The notes: generated by a model from the sequence alone, not told the origin. Shown: positions 26,080 to 35,141, numbered from the stretch's first letter. The stretch: DNA of 64,000 nucleotides from Bailinhaonella thermotolerans (GCF_003594875.1 NZ_QZEY01000005.1:1-64000), one strand, 5' to 3'. Program-made: numbers and translations.

Positions 26080-27279
26080 GTGATCGTGAGCGAGGACGAC
26101 GACCGGCCGGAACGCGCCCGCCGCGCCCGCTGGCGCACCGCCGCGGACCTGCTGGCGGAGGTACGCCGCACGCCCGGCGTCACCCGCGCCGAGATCGCGC
26201 GGCGGCTGCGCCTGAGCAGCGGCCTGGCCACCGAGCTGTGCGCCCGGCTGCGTGAGCTGCGCCTGCTCACCGAGGAACCCGCCCCCGCGCGGGGCCGCGG
26301 CCGCCCCACCACCGTGCTCCGCGCCCACCCCGAGGGGCCCCTCGTCGCCGTGCTCGAACTGCGCCAGGAGGACTGGCGCTCGGCCGTCGCCTCCCTGGAC
26401 GGCGCGGTGCGCCTGGTCGAGACGGTGCGCCACGGCCCCGGGCACGGTCCCGCCGACGTCCTCGCCGCGATGCGCTCCGGCCTGGACCGGGTACGGCGGG
26501 GCCGCGAGCGGCGGGTGCGCGCGGTGTCGCTGTCGGTGCCCGCGCCGGTCCGCGGCGGGCGGCTGGTGGAGAACTCCACGCTGCGCTGGCGGGCGGTGGA
26601 CTTCGCCGACCTCGCGGCGGGAACGGGAGCGCCGCTGCTCGTGGGCAACGACGCGATCCTCGCGGGGGTCGCCGAGACGCGCACCGGCGCGGCGGTCGGC
26701 GCGGCCGTGGCGGTCCACCTCATCCTGGAGGCCGGGATCGGCGGCGCGCTCATCCTCGACGGCCGGCCGATGGAGGGCGCGCACGGCACGGCGGGCGAGT
26801 TCGGCCACATGCCGTTCGGGGACCGGTCGCTGCGCTGCCTGTGCGGGGCGCGCGGCTGCTGGGACGTGGTGGTGGACGGGAACGCGCTGGCGCGTTCCCT
26901 CGGGGATCCCACCCCCTCCGACGTCCGGACATACACCGAAACGGTCCTCGCCCGCGCGGCCTCCGGGGACGTCCGCGCGGGGCGGGCGGTGCGGGACGCG
27001 GCCGTCGCGCTGGCCTCGGGGCTCGCCGGGCTGGCCAACGCCCACGACCCCGACGTGATCACCCTCGGCGGGCTGGCCGCCCCCCTCCGCGCCGCCGCGC
27101 GGGACGCCTTCGACGCCGCGTACCTCGACGGGCTCATGTCCTTCCACCGCGCCGCCCCGCCGCCCGTCCTCGACGCCGCCCACGCCGACGACGGCTCGCT
27201 CCACGGCGCCGCCGCCGTGGGACTTGACCACATCACCACCGAATCCGCCCTCGCCACCTGGTCCGACCTCCACCCCTGA
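26080..27279 (+). CDS. ROK-family transcriptional regulator/sugar kinase homologue
   Basis: A 399-residue protein. An N-terminal winged helix (RTPGVTRAEIARRLRLSSGL) precedes the ROK fold. The ROK signature region is present as LILEAGIGGALILDGRPMEG with HGTAGEFGHMPFGD, followed by the zinc-binding cysteines in CLCGARGCWD. The DNA-binding domain favours a repressor (NagC/XylR-like) over a pure kinase, and the sugar ligand cannot be told. The start is GTG 26080; GTG 26086 is also possible. It is divergent from the HSP90 operon. Confidence 0.92.
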   Translation: MIVSEDDDRPERARRARWRTAADLLAEVRRTPGVTRAEIARRLRLSSGLATELCARLRELRLLTEEPAPARGRGRPTTVLRAHPEGPLVAVLELRQEDWRSAVASLDGAVRLVETVRHGPGHGPADVLAAMRSGLDRVRRGRERRVRAVSLSVPAPVRGGRLVENSTLRWRAVDFADLAAGTGAPLLVGNDAILAGVAETRTGAAVGAAVAVHLILEAGIGGALILDGRPMEGAHGTAGEFGHMPFGDRSLRCLCGARGCWDVVVDGNALARSLGDPTPSDVRTYTETVLARAASGDVRAGRAVRDAAVALASGLAGLANAHDPDVITLGGLAAPLRAAARDAFDAAYLDGLMSFHRAAPPPVLDAAHADDGSLHGAAAVGLDHITTESALATWSDLHP

Positions 27280-27810
27280 ACGCGCGGTCCCGGCCCGCGG
27301 CCGGAGACCCGCGGCTTCCTGGCGTGGGGTTGAGGCGGCTTCATGGGGGCGCGATCGCCGCGAAAGGGCGGTCGGGCGGGGTGGTTTCGGGGCGGCGGTC
27401 CCGAGGTCCGGGCGGCGGTCCCGAGGTTCGGGGCTCGCGCCGGGAACGGGGAGCCCGGCGAGCCGGGGCCGCCTCCCGCCGAGGCGTGCTGCCCGTCAGG
27501 GGCGGGCGCGGACACCAGAAATTCGTCCGTCGAGCCCGGCGCCAGCCGTACGAGATGGTGGCGGTTCTCTCCGCCATGCGGCGTGTCCGCCTTTTCCGGT
27601 CGTTTCCGGGCGTTTCCGTTGCGGCGGGCTCGTGGGCGCGGGCGGCCGGCTGGGGGCGGGGAGGCCGCGGAGGGGTGGGGGGAGACGGTCTGAAAGCTCC
27701 GTGAGCTGGAACTTTCGGATGAATGTCCGAGTTTGTTGGGGGTAGCCGGGATTGGGACAGCGGTTCCGACGGGAGCCCGACCGATTCCGGGAGGGGCTTA
27801 GGGGGGCGGC
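27280..27810. other. 531-bp intergenic region
   Basis: Between the ROK gene and the transpeptidase gene. Short direct repeats such as GGGGCGGCGGTCCCGAGG (about 27388-27425) are visible. No gene could be supported on either strand. Confidence 0.35.
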
Positions 27811-28587
27811 ATGAGGCTGCGGCTTACGGGTGCTCTGCTGGGCGGTGCGGCGATCATCGTGGCGGGGTGCGGGGCGGAACGGAAGGCGCCCGAGACCGAC
27901 GCGCGGGCGGGCGCGGCCGCCGTGCCCAAGAAGGTGAAGACCGTACGGGAACCCCAGCTTCCGCACATTCCGGAACCACGCCGCTTCCCAGGCAAGCTCA
28001 ACCCCGGCGACACCGGCGAGGACGTCCGTGACCTGCAGGATCGGCTCAACGCGACGGGCTACTGGAACGGGAAGCCCGACGGCCGGTTCGAGGAGCGGAC
28101 CACGCAGGCGGTGTACGCGCTCCAGAAGGCGGCCGGGCTGCCCCGCGACGGCGTCGTCGGCCGCAAGACCTGGGCCGCCCTCGAACGCGGGACCGCGCCG
28201 CGCGCCAGGCTGACGAGCCCGGGCTACCACGCCGAGGTGGACCTGCGAAGACAGATCCTCGTCCTGGTGCGGGACGGGCGTGTGGAGCAGGTGCTCAACA
28301 CCTCGACCGGCAGCGGCGAGTCCTACGTCTCACGCGGCATCTCCAAGGTCGCCGTAACCCCCGAAGGCGATTGGAAGGTGTACAAGCAGGTGGACGGCTG
28401 GGACAGCGGCCCCCTCGGCTCCCTCTACCGCCCGAAGTACTTCCGCGGCGGCATCGCCGTCCACGGGTACGGCTCCGTCCCGCCCCAGCCCGCCTCCCAC
28501 GGCTGCGTACGCGTCAGCCTCGACGCCATGGACTGGCTCTGGAAGAGCCCCTGGCTCAAACGCGGCAGCGAGGTCCACGTCTACTGA
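27811..28587 (+). CDS. L,D-transpeptidase lipoprotein with peptidoglycan-binding domain
   Basis: A 258-residue exported protein. The signal MRLRLTGALLGGAAIIVAGC has a VAGC lipobox, predicting lipid attachment. A PG_binding_1 domain follows (GDTGEDVRDLQDRLNATGYW to VVGRKTWAALERG). The C-terminal YkuD domain carries the catalytic motif in AVHGYGSVPPQPASHGCVRV (His and SHGCVR, nucleophilic Cys). Such enzymes make 3-3 peptidoglycan cross-links or attach proteins outside the membrane. ATG 27811 follows GGGGGGCGGC. Confidence 0.94.
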   Translation: MRLRLTGALLGGAAIIVAGCGAERKAPETDARAGAAAVPKKVKTVREPQLPHIPEPRRFPGKLNPGDTGEDVRDLQDRLNATGYWNGKPDGRFEERTTQAVYALQKAAGLPRDGVVGRKTWAALERGTAPRARLTSPGYHAEVDLRRQILVLVRDGRVEQVLNTSTGSGESYVSRGISKVAVTPEGDWKVYKQVDGWDSGPLGSLYRPKYFRGGIAVHGYGSVPPQPASHGCVRVSLDAMDWLWKSPWLKRGSEVHVY

Positions 28588-28629
28588 CCGCCGTCGCCGG
28601 GGCTCGGGCACGGCGGAGGCCGGCGGCCC

Positions 28630-28800
28630 GCCGTACCGCCTGCCCGTCGTGCGGACGCGGCTCGCCGTACGGCGGGGGCCGGGGGCCTGCCATGCGGATG
28701 CGGCTCGCTCGCCGTACGGCGGGGGCGCGGGGCCTGCCGTACGGCGGGGGCCGGGGGGCCTGCCATGGGGAGACGGGCTCGCTCGCCGTACCCGAAACCG
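28630..28800. repeat. Imperfect repeats with GCCGTACGGCGGGGGC units
   Basis: Several copies of GCCGTACGGCGGGGGCCGGG alternate with GCCTGCCATGCGGATGCGG-like spacers between the transpeptidase gene and the VOC gene. Copies are irregular in length. Confidence 0.65.
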
Positions 28801-28857
28801 TCGGTGCCCCCGGCTAGGCTGCCCCCTGAGTCGAGCCCCGTCCCGTGAGGTACGCCG

Positions 28858-29250
28858 ATGCCCGAGTTCACCCCCGGCCTCAACATCGCCATGAAGATCC
28901 CCAAGGCCGACTACGCCCGCACCGTCGCCTTCTACCGCGACACCCTCGGCCTGAACGTCCGCCAGGCCGACGCGAGCGACGCGCCCACGGTCGCCGAGAC
29001 CCACACCGTGGAATTCGGCCCCATGACGCTGTGGCTGGACCGCGTGGACACCTGCACCCGCGCCGAACTCTGGCTCCAGCTCCAGACCGACGACCTCCCC
29101 GCCGCCGTGGCGACCCTGGCCGCGACGGGCGTCCGCCCCTGCGACGAGGTGGAACCCCTCCCCAGCCACGGCACCCGAACGCACTGGATCAAGAATCCCG
29201 CCGGAATAGTCCATCTCCTTTCCTTCCCCCCGGATCCCACCGAGAAGTGA
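28858..29250 (+). CDS. VOC-superfamily (glyoxalase/bleomycin-resistance-like) protein
   Basis: A 130-residue single-domain protein. The beta-alpha-beta-beta-beta pattern is visible: LNIAMKIPKADYARTVAFYR and DTLGLNV, then FGPMTLWLDRVD, AELWLQLQTDDLPAAVATLA and HWIKNPAGIVHLLSF. Metal ligands are not certain: the family's usual His near the start is absent, and the Glu/His near WIKNPAGIVH is partial. The chemistry cannot be assigned. ATG 28858 follows GTGAGG. Confidence 0.88.
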   Translation: MPEFTPGLNIAMKIPKADYARTVAFYRDTLGLNVRQADASDAPTVAETHTVEFGPMTLWLDRVDTCTRAELWLQLQTDDLPAAVATLAATGVRPCDEVEPLPSHGTRTHWIKNPAGIVHLLSFPPDPTEK

Positions 29251-29377
29251 AAATCCTCGCGTAAACGGCGCGCCCCCCGACGACAACGGCCAAACCCTTT
29301 TCGCCATCGCCTCCCACGCCAAGGGGAATTGCTTTTCCGCGTCCGGCCGAAAGGCTGGGACCTGATAATTTCCGACG

Positions 29378-30058
29378 GTGGAGACCGTCATCGTGCAGCT
29401 TGAAGGCGGCAGCGCGAGCTGGGAACTGGCGCCCGGCGAGCGGCTGACGTTCGGGCGGGCGGGTGAGTGCGACGTCGTGCTGGACGAGCCCGCCGTCTCC
29501 CGCCGCGCCGGACGGCTCGTGGCGGCCGGCGACCACTGGCTGGTCACCAACCTGAGCGCCCGGGTGACGTACGTCGTGGAGAACCCCGAGGGCGGCGGCG
29601 AGTTCATCAAGATCCCGCCGGGACGGGTGGACGCGCCCGTGCCGTTCGAGTTCGGCAGGCTGCGGGTTCCCGGCACCGCGGCCTCGCTGCTCGTCTTCGC
29701 CCCCTGCCAGGCGTTCCTCGACGCCGAGATCGACAGCGCAGGCGAGCCGACCATGCTGGCCTACCCCCTGGACCACACCGCCAAGTACTTCCTCGTCCTC
29801 GTCGCCCTCTGCGAGCCGCGCCTGCGCGACCCCGCGACCGCCGTCATCCCCGGCACCCCGCAGCTCCAGGAACGCCTCAGCCGGTACGGCCTGAGCCGCA
29901 AGGCCATCGCCTTCCAGATCGAGTACCTCGCGACCCGCAAACTCCGGATCAAGGAGACCGGTGAGGGAGGCAAGGCCGACTGGCAGCGCGCCGCGCTCGT
30001 GGCGACCGCCCTCCGGTACGACCTGGTGCGAGCCGAGCACCTTGACCTGCTCACCTGA
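29378..30058 (+). CDS. FHA-domain protein
   Basis: A 226-residue protein with an N-terminal FHA phosphothreonine-binding domain: LTFGRAGECDVVLDEPAVSR (GR, S-R) and WLVTNLSARV. The C-terminal 100 residues look helical (HTAKYFLVLVALCEPRLRDP) and contain QERLSRYGLSRKAIAFQIEY, possibly a winged helix. A similar architecture occurs in actinomycete FHA proteins next to kinases, and a Ser/Thr kinase gene lies 540 bp downstream on the other strand. It starts at GTG 29378. No signal peptide is seen. Confidence 0.85.
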   Translation: METVIVQLEGGSASWELAPGERLTFGRAGECDVVLDEPAVSRRAGRLVAAGDHWLVTNLSARVTYVVENPEGGGEFIKIPPGRVDAPVPFEFGRLRVPGTAASLLVFAPCQAFLDAEIDSAGEPTMLAYPLDHTAKYFLVLVALCEPRLRDPATAVIPGTPQLQERLSRYGLSRKAIAFQIEYLATRKLRIKETGEGGKADWQRAALVATALRYDLVRAEHLDLLT

Positions 30059-30150
30059 GGGGACCCTGGCAGCTTCCGGATAGTCGGGCGGGCCGCTCCC
30101 GGCGGACCATCGGATCACTCGCCGAACGCCTACGAACAAGGGAGCTCATC

Positions 30151-30579
30151 ATGGCGAAGTCCGCTCGTTCCGTCCTCTCGGCCGCGTTCCTCCTGGCCGC
30201 CCTCGGCGCCACGGCCGCCGTCCACGCGTCCCCCGCCGCCGCGGAGTCCGCCGCCCGGAAGCCCGCCGCCGGCGCGATGTCCGCGCTCGCCGCGAAATCC
30301 GCCGCCGCCTGCCCGTCCGGGGCGGTCTGCCTGTACCGGGGCAGCACCGCGGGCAGCGGCATCCAGCGCACGTTCTGGACATACGGCGCGCACAACCTGA
30401 GCAACGTCTACGGCAACCGCCTCGTCGTCAACAACCAGCACCCCGACAAGGGCAAGCACGCCTGGGCGGACCTGTGCTGGGAGTACGGCGGCCGCGACTG
30501 CCGGGTCTGGATTCCGATGGGCGGCTCGGGGGTCTACAACTTCGACCCGATCGACTCCATCCTGCTCGGGCTCCACTAG
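30151..30579 (+). CDS. Secreted peptidase-inhibitor I36-like protein
   Basis: A 142-residue exported protein. The signal peptide is MAKSARSVLSAAFLLAALGA followed by VHASPAAAES. After a linker comes CPSGAVCLYRG, the opening of the beta/gamma-crystallin-like I36 fold, then NVYGNRLVVNNQ and CWEYGGRDCRVWI, giving four cysteines for two disulfides. The family includes Streptomyces metalloproteinase inhibitors, but most members are uncharacterised. ATG 30151 follows AGGGAG. A perfect hairpin follows immediately. Confidence 0.86.
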   Translation: MAKSARSVLSAAFLLAALGATAAVHASPAAAESAARKPAAGAMSALAAKSAAACPSGAVCLYRGSTAGSGIQRTFWTYGAHNLSNVYGNRLVVNNQHPDKGKHAWADLCWEYGGRDCRVWIPMGGSGVYNFDPIDSILLGLH

Positions 30580-30584
30580 GGCAC

Positions 30585-30618
30585 GGCCGGCTACCGGTCT
30601 CAGGGCCGGTAGCCGGCC
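30585..30618. terminator. Convergent terminator hairpin overlapping a gene end
   Basis: GGCCGGCTACCGG (30585-30597), 8-base loop, CCGGTAGCCGGCC (30606-30618): a perfect 13-bp stem 6 bp past the I36 stop. It includes the last codons and stop of the convergent kinase gene, so one structure can serve both. Confidence 0.78.
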
Positions 30619-31952
30619 ATGTACGCCCGCACCCTGTCCATGTACGGCCTGAGCGCGGGCGCGATCCCGCCGGCCCGCCGTACCGAACCCGCGCTCGTGC
30701 GGTAGACGGCGGCGAGCCGCAACGCGGGATCGGCCCGCACATCCAGGACCATCGGCCCGAACCTGCACATCAGCTCACCCATCTTCGGGATCGCGATCCG
30801 CGGGTCGAAGGCCGCCTTCTTCGCGTCGGCCCCGGGCGGCAGGTATCCCGCCAGGACACGCGGCGTCCAGCGCGCGACGCCGTACTCGTCCTTCGCGTCG
30901 TCCACCAGGCGCGGATCGAAGCCGCTCTCCGCCTTCAGCATCGCGGCGATCAGCGGCGGGCTGAGCCCTTCGAGCTCGCACTTGGTCCCCGCGTCGATGA
31001 TCAGGTCGTGGTACGCGGCGGGGATGTCCGTCCCCTCGCGCAGCGACGGCGGCGGCGCGAAGAGGCCGGCCAGCACCGGCGTCGCCGCTCCGGCCCCCAC
31101 CACCAGCCCGAGGCTGCTGTAGACCCACGACCTGGGCACCTGCCGCAGCCGGCGCCGCACCCGCCAGTGCCTCCCGGCCCCTCCGCCCGCGGCCGAGAGG
31201 GCCAGCGCCTCCGCGAACGCCGCCGCCGATTCCCAGCGGCGCTCCCGCTCCGGTTCCAGCGCCCGGACCACGACCTCGTCGACCGCGACCGGCAACCCGG
31301 GCCGCAGCCGCCGCGGCGAGACGTTCCGCTCCGCCGGCGGCTCGCCGGTGAGCAGGTGGAAGGTGATCGCGCCGAGGGCGTACACGTCGGTGCGCTCGTC
31401 GACCGAGGCCCCCGGCTGACGCTGCTCGGGAGCCATGTACCCGGGCGTCCCGCCGACCGTGAGGCCGGTGGGGTCGGTCGCGGCCTTGGCCAGGCCGAGA
31501 TCGGCGACCAGCAGGACCCTGCCCCCGTCCGGGTCCGTCGCGATCAGTATGTTCGCGGGCTTCAGATCCCGATGGATCACCCCGAACCCATGCAGATCGC
31601 CCACTCCCGCGCAGATCTGCCGCATCATCCCGACGGCCTCGTCCAGGGGCACCGCCCCCCGCGCCAGCAGATCCTGCAACGTCCCCTGATCCGCCAGGGT
31701 CATCACGAGGTACGGCAGGCCGTCCGCCTCCCCGAGGTCGAAGACCCGCACGACGTGCCGAGACGAGACCTGCCGCAGAATCCGCGCCTCCTGCAGGAAC
31801 CTCCTCCGGACGGCCGGCCGCCGAGCCCAGTTCTCGGCGAGCACCTTGACGGCGACCGCCACATCCAGCTCCTCGTCATGGCCCCGCCAAACCGAAGCGA
31901 AAGCCCCAGCCCCCAACAATTCACTTCTTCGATACCGAGCGTCACCCGTCAC
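30600..31952 (-). CDS. Ser/Thr protein kinase fused to a lytic-transglycosylase-like (SLT) domain
   Basis: A 450-residue fusion. Residues about 1-265 are a Hanks-type kinase: glycine loop LLGAGAFASVWRG, VAVKVL lysine, IHRDLKPANIL catalytic loop, DLG in place of DFG, and GGTPGYMAPEQ. A basic stretch and a single hydrophobic segment (WVYSSLGLVVGAGAATPVLA) follow. The last about 140 residues resemble an SLT/goose-lysozyme fold: PPLIAAMLKAESGFDPRLVD with the likely catalytic Glu in AESGFDP, then DEYGVARWTPRVLAGY. The topology predicts a cytoplasmic kinase with the SLT-like part outside. I infer a receptor kinase that reads or cuts peptidoglycan; PASTA repeats are absent. Confidence 0.88.
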   Translation of the reverse strand: MTGDARYRRSELLGAGAFASVWRGHDEELDVAVAVKVLAENWARRPAVRRRFLQEARILRQVSSRHVVRVFDLGEADGLPYLVMTLADQGTLQDLLARGAVPLDEAVGMMRQICAGVGDLHGFGVIHRDLKPANILIATDPDGGRVLLVADLGLAKAATDPTGLTVGGTPGYMAPEQRQPGASVDERTDVYALGAITFHLLTGEPPAERNVSPRRLRPGLPVAVDEVVVRALEPERERRWESAAAFAEALALSAAGGGAGRHWRVRRRLRQVPRSWVYSSLGLVVGAGAATPVLAGLFAPPPSLREGTDIPAAYHDLIIDAGTKCELEGLSPPLIAAMLKAESGFDPRLVDDAKDEYGVARWTPRVLAGYLPPGADAKKAAFDPRIAIPKMGELMCRFGPMVLDVRADPALRLAAVYRTSAGSVRRAGGIAPALRPYMDRVRAYMAGYRP

Positions 31953-32083
31953 ACACCGTATGTCTCGCGATTCTCAGGAAATTGTCAACACCCTTGAAGG
32001 ACCCGATACCCAACGTTCTCTCATTCGCTTTGAGACCACGGGAATGACCCCGATTCATCCTGATTTCCCGGCCTCCTTGGCCC

Positions 32084-32778
32084 ATGGCCGATGGAGAGGA
32101 ACGCGCTTTCGCGGCGGTGCGCGCACGGGTGGAGTCGGGGGACCACCTCGACCGGAGGTACGGATCACCGGGCGCCGACGTCGGAGGCGGCGGAGTGTTC
32201 GAGGGCTCCCGGGACGGGCGGCTTCAACGGGTGTACTGGAGGGACTCGCCCGAGTACGACGCCGCCCGCGCCGCCGGCCTGCTCGAACCCCTGCCGCCGC
32301 CGACCCTCCCTCGCCCGACGCCGTCGAGGAATGCGAGATCCACCTGGGCCACCCTCTGCCGCCCCTGCTGCGCCGCTGCTACCTGGAACTCGGCGACGGC
32401 GGCTTCGGCCCAGGCCAGGGCCTCCAGTCCCTCCGGGCGATCCGGAAGGACCACCGAGAGCAACAGCGGGCCTGGCCCGATGCCTGGCGCCCCATGGCCC
32501 CGGCCCTGCTGCCGGTCTGCCACTGGGGATGCGGCATCACCTCGTACGTCGACCTGACCGACCCGGCCCATCCCATGTGGGCGATCGACCCGAACCCCGC
32601 CCCCCTGGAAATGCGCGAGGTCTCCCTGTTCCCCCAGCACCTCGGCCTGACGGAGTGGCTGCGCCGCTGGGCGGAGGCCACCCTCCACCAACCCTGGCTC
32701 CTCCAAGACGAGACAACGGGCCAATGGCGCGCCGCGACCGACGCCGAAACCGAAGCCGCCCTCCAGGAACCCCTCTGA
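32084..32778 (+). pseudogene. SUKH/SMI1-KNR4-like protein, frameshifted
   Basis: Two frames make one protein. From ATG 32084 the first frame reads MADGEERAFAAVRARVESGD to GLLEPLPP. The sense then continues one base back in frame at about 32295-32312 as AADPPSPDAVEECEIHLGHP, then LPPLLRRCYLELGDGGFGPG, CHWGCGITSYVDLTDP and the C-terminus QWRAATDAETEAALQEPL. The PLPPLL-RRCYLELGDGGFGP segment is the hallmark of SMI1/KNR4 (SUKH) proteins, many of them immunity proteins against secreted toxins. The shift lies in a CCGCCGCCGACCCTCCC run and fits loss of one base. No toxin gene is adjacent. A sequencing error is possible. Confidence 0.62.
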
Positions 32779-33421
32779 CCGCCCTCCGAGCCCCCTCGCC
32801 GATGCTCCCCGAGACCCCCTCGCCGACGCTCCCCGAGATCCCCCTTGCCAACGCTCCCCGAGACGCGCTTGCCGGCACGCCCTCGCCGGCGCTCCCCCGC
32901 GATCGGCCTCCCTCGACGCTCCCGCCTCAGCGCGCCTCCATCCGCCGCTCCGTCAGCGGCGGCGACGCCCGTTATTCGTGCCGGCCCCGCGGTATTCGTG
33001 CCGGCCCCGCGGTATTCGTGCCGGCCCCGCGGCCCGTCGGCCGTTCATGCGCCCGAGGCTTGCGGGGAGCGCGAGGGGCGGCAGCCCCTCGCCGGGGGCG
33101 CGGGGGCGCAGCCCCCGCCAAGCAGAGCCCGAAGCACGAACGCGCGAAGCGCTCACACGCGAAGGCCCTTGCCCTTCGCCGCGCATACCTCCAGCGCCCC
33201 GCCCTTCGCCCCGCTCACCTCCAACGCACCCACCCCCGCCGCCGCCCTTCCTTGCCCCGCCCGCGCCCCGTCGCTGACGTACGCCGCCCTCAAGGCGGGG
33301 CGAACGCCGTACGACCTTCCTCACGGGGCGAAAGCCGTACGTCGCCCCCAAGCGGACGCCGTACGTCGCCGGACCGGGGCGGACGCCGTACGGAAGCTTC
33401 GCGGGCCGAGCCCGTACGCGA
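32779..33421. other. Repeat-rich intergenic region
   Basis: About 640 bp without a gene. It contains the 20-bp repeat at 32972-33031, complementary G/C blocks around 33065-33120 (GGGGCGGCAGCCCC, GGGGGCGCAGCCCCC), and several ACGCCGTAC-type units from 33308 to 33390. Confidence 0.5.
32972..33031. repeat. 20-bp direct repeat, 3 units
   Basis: Three consecutive copies of GTATTCGTGCCGGCCCCGCG; the first differs by one base (TTATT). Confidence 0.85.
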
Positions 33422-33454
33422 AAAGGCCCCGCGTGGGATTCACGCGGGGCCTTT
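33422..33454 (-). terminator. tRNA-Thr terminator hairpin
   Basis: AAAGGCCCCGCGTG (33422-33435), 5-base loop, CACGCGGGGCCTTT (33441-33454). A perfect 14-bp stem 5 bp beyond the CCA end of tRNA-Thr on the minus strand. Confidence 0.88.
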
Positions 33455-33459
33455 CTGAC

Positions 33460-33536
33460 TGGAGCCGCCTAAGGGAATCGAACCCTTGACCTACGCATTA
33501 CGAGTGCGTCGCTCTGGCCGACTGAGCTAAGGCGGC
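33460..33536 (-). tRNA. tRNA-Thr(CGU)
   Basis: Read on the minus strand: acceptor GCCGCCT pairing with AGGCGGC, D-arm TAGCTCAGTCGGCCAGAGC, anticodon loop CTCGTAA between ACGCA and TGCGT (anticodon CGT), T-arm AGGGTTCGATTCCCT, discriminator T and encoded CCA. 77 bases including CCA. Confidence 0.96.
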
Positions 33537-33595
33537 GTGCTGAACGGGTCAGCATGCGGAAGTCTACAGGGTTCGGGCGGGTACGTGTGCAGGGG

Positions 33596-35116
33596 TCAGG
33601 GGCAGGTGGTGTTGGGGGACGGGGCGCGGGCGGTCGTGAGGTAGGTGTCCACGGCCTTGTCCACGCAGGTGGAGCCGGATCGGTAGGCGGTGTGGCCGTC
33701 GCCGTCGTAGGTCAGGAGGACGCCGGAAGTGAGCTGGCGGGACAGGGCCTTGGCCCATTCGTACGGCGTCGCGGGGTCGCGGGTGGTGCCCACGACGAGG
33801 ATGGGGGCGGCGCCGGCGGCCTTGAGGGGACGGTCGGGTTCGCCGGATTCGGCGGGCCAGTAGGCGCAGGGCAGGGAGCCCCAGGTGATGAAGGAGCCGA
33901 AGCGCGGGGCGCCGCGCAGCGCCTTCTCGGCGGCGGTGGCGAAGTCCTTCGAGGTGGTCGGGAAGGTCTCGTCCACGCAGTTGACGGCCATGTTGGCCTC
34001 GGTCTGGTTGGTGTAGCGGCCGGATGAGTCGCGGCCGATGAGGAGGTCGGCCAGGCGGATGAGCCCGGAGCCGTCGCCGCGCGCGCCCTGGGCGAGGGAT
34101 TCGCGCAGGAGGGGCCAGGCGCCCTTGTCGTACAGCGCCGCGGCCACGCCCAGCGACACCCAGGACTCGGTGACCTGGCGTCTGTCGCCGGCCTGGTTGC
34201 CGAGGGGTTCGGCGTCGGCCGTACGCATGAGGTCCGCGACCTCCTTCAGGGCGTCGTCCACGGATCCCTTCAGCGGGCAGGCGGAATCCTTGAGGCAGGA
34301 CTCGGCGAACGCGCGCAGGGCCACCTCGAAGCCGCGCGCCTGGGCCGCGCTCATCTCCAGCGGGGGCACCTGCGGGTCCACCGCGCCGTCGAGGACCAGG
34401 GCGCGCACCCGGGCGGGGAAGAGTTCGGCGTAGTAGGCGCCGAGGAGGGTGCCGTAGGACTTGCCGAGGTAGGTCAGGCCCTGGTCGCCGAGGGCGGCGC
34501 GGAGCACGTCCATGTCGCGGGCCGCGTCGGCCGTACTGACGTGCGGGAGCAGCTTTCCCGAGCGCGCGCGGCAGCCCTCGCCGAACTCGCGGGCGCCCTT
34601 CTCCAGCTCGGCGATCTCGGCGGCGGAGTCGGGGGTGTTGTCGAGGCCGAGGAAGTGGTCGAGGCGCTCGGCGGGCAGGCAGCGCACGGCCGTGGAGCCG
34701 CCGACGCCGCGCGGGTCGAACCCGACGATGTCGAAGGCGCGCAGGAGCGCCGGGCTGACGATGGAGGAGGCGGAGCGGGCGTACTCCACCCCGGAACCGC
34801 CAGGACCGCCCGGGTTGACCAGGAGAGAGCCGATTCGCCCGGAGCCCTGGGCGGGGAGGCGGATGACCGAGATCTCGATGCGGTCGCCGCCGGGGTTGTC
34901 GTAGTCGAGGGGTACGGCCAGCTTGGCGCACTCGAAACCGTCGCCGCAGTCGGACCAGTCGAGGCTCTGGGAGTAGAACGGCGCGAGGCCGGGCGCGGGC
35001 GCCCTGGTGGTGTCGGGCGTGCTCGGGCTCGACCGGTCGAGCGCGGTGCAGGCGGTGAGGGCGATCAGCAGGATCGCCGGCAGGACACGGCGCGTCCGGG
35101 TGCGGAACTCGGCCAT
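33596..35116 (-). CDS. Secreted tripeptidyl-aminopeptidase-like alpha/beta hydrolase (lipoprotein)
   Basis: A 506-residue exported serine hydrolase of the Streptomyces SlpD/SlpE/TAP type. The signal ends in a lipobox (ALTAC, about residue 23). The oxyanion motif is VNPGGPGGSGVEY, the nucleophile is in LGKSYGTLLGAYY (GxSxG), the acid in TTRDPATPYEW and the His in YDGDGHTAYRSG. The TAP-like C-terminal domain with Cys pairs is present. It probably removes tripeptides outside the membrane. The downstream neighbour is tRNA-Thr and the upstream one is ricT (25-bp gap), so it may be co-transcribed with ricT. The ATG at 35116 has a poorly spaced AGGGG; an in-frame ATG at 35167 would overlap ricT. Confidence 0.92.
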   Translation of the reverse strand: MAEFRTRTRRVLPAILLIALTACTALDRSSPSTPDTTRAPAPGLAPFYSQSLDWSDCGDGFECAKLAVPLDYDNPGGDRIEISVIRLPAQGSGRIGSLLVNPGGPGGSGVEYARSASSIVSPALLRAFDIVGFDPRGVGGSTAVRCLPAERLDHFLGLDNTPDSAAEIAELEKGAREFGEGCRARSGKLLPHVSTADAARDMDVLRAALGDQGLTYLGKSYGTLLGAYYAELFPARVRALVLDGAVDPQVPPLEMSAAQARGFEVALRAFAESCLKDSACPLKGSVDDALKEVADLMRTADAEPLGNQAGDRRQVTESWVSLGVAAALYDKGAWPLLRESLAQGARGDGSGLIRLADLLIGRDSSGRYTNQTEANMAVNCVDETFPTTSKDFATAAEKALRGAPRFGSFITWGSLPCAYWPAESGEPDRPLKAAGAAPILVVGTTRDPATPYEWAKALSRQLTSGVLLTYDGDGHTAYRSGSTCVDKAVDTYLTTARAPSPNTTCP

Positions 35117-35141
35117 CTCCCCTTCATACACCGCCCGGGCG

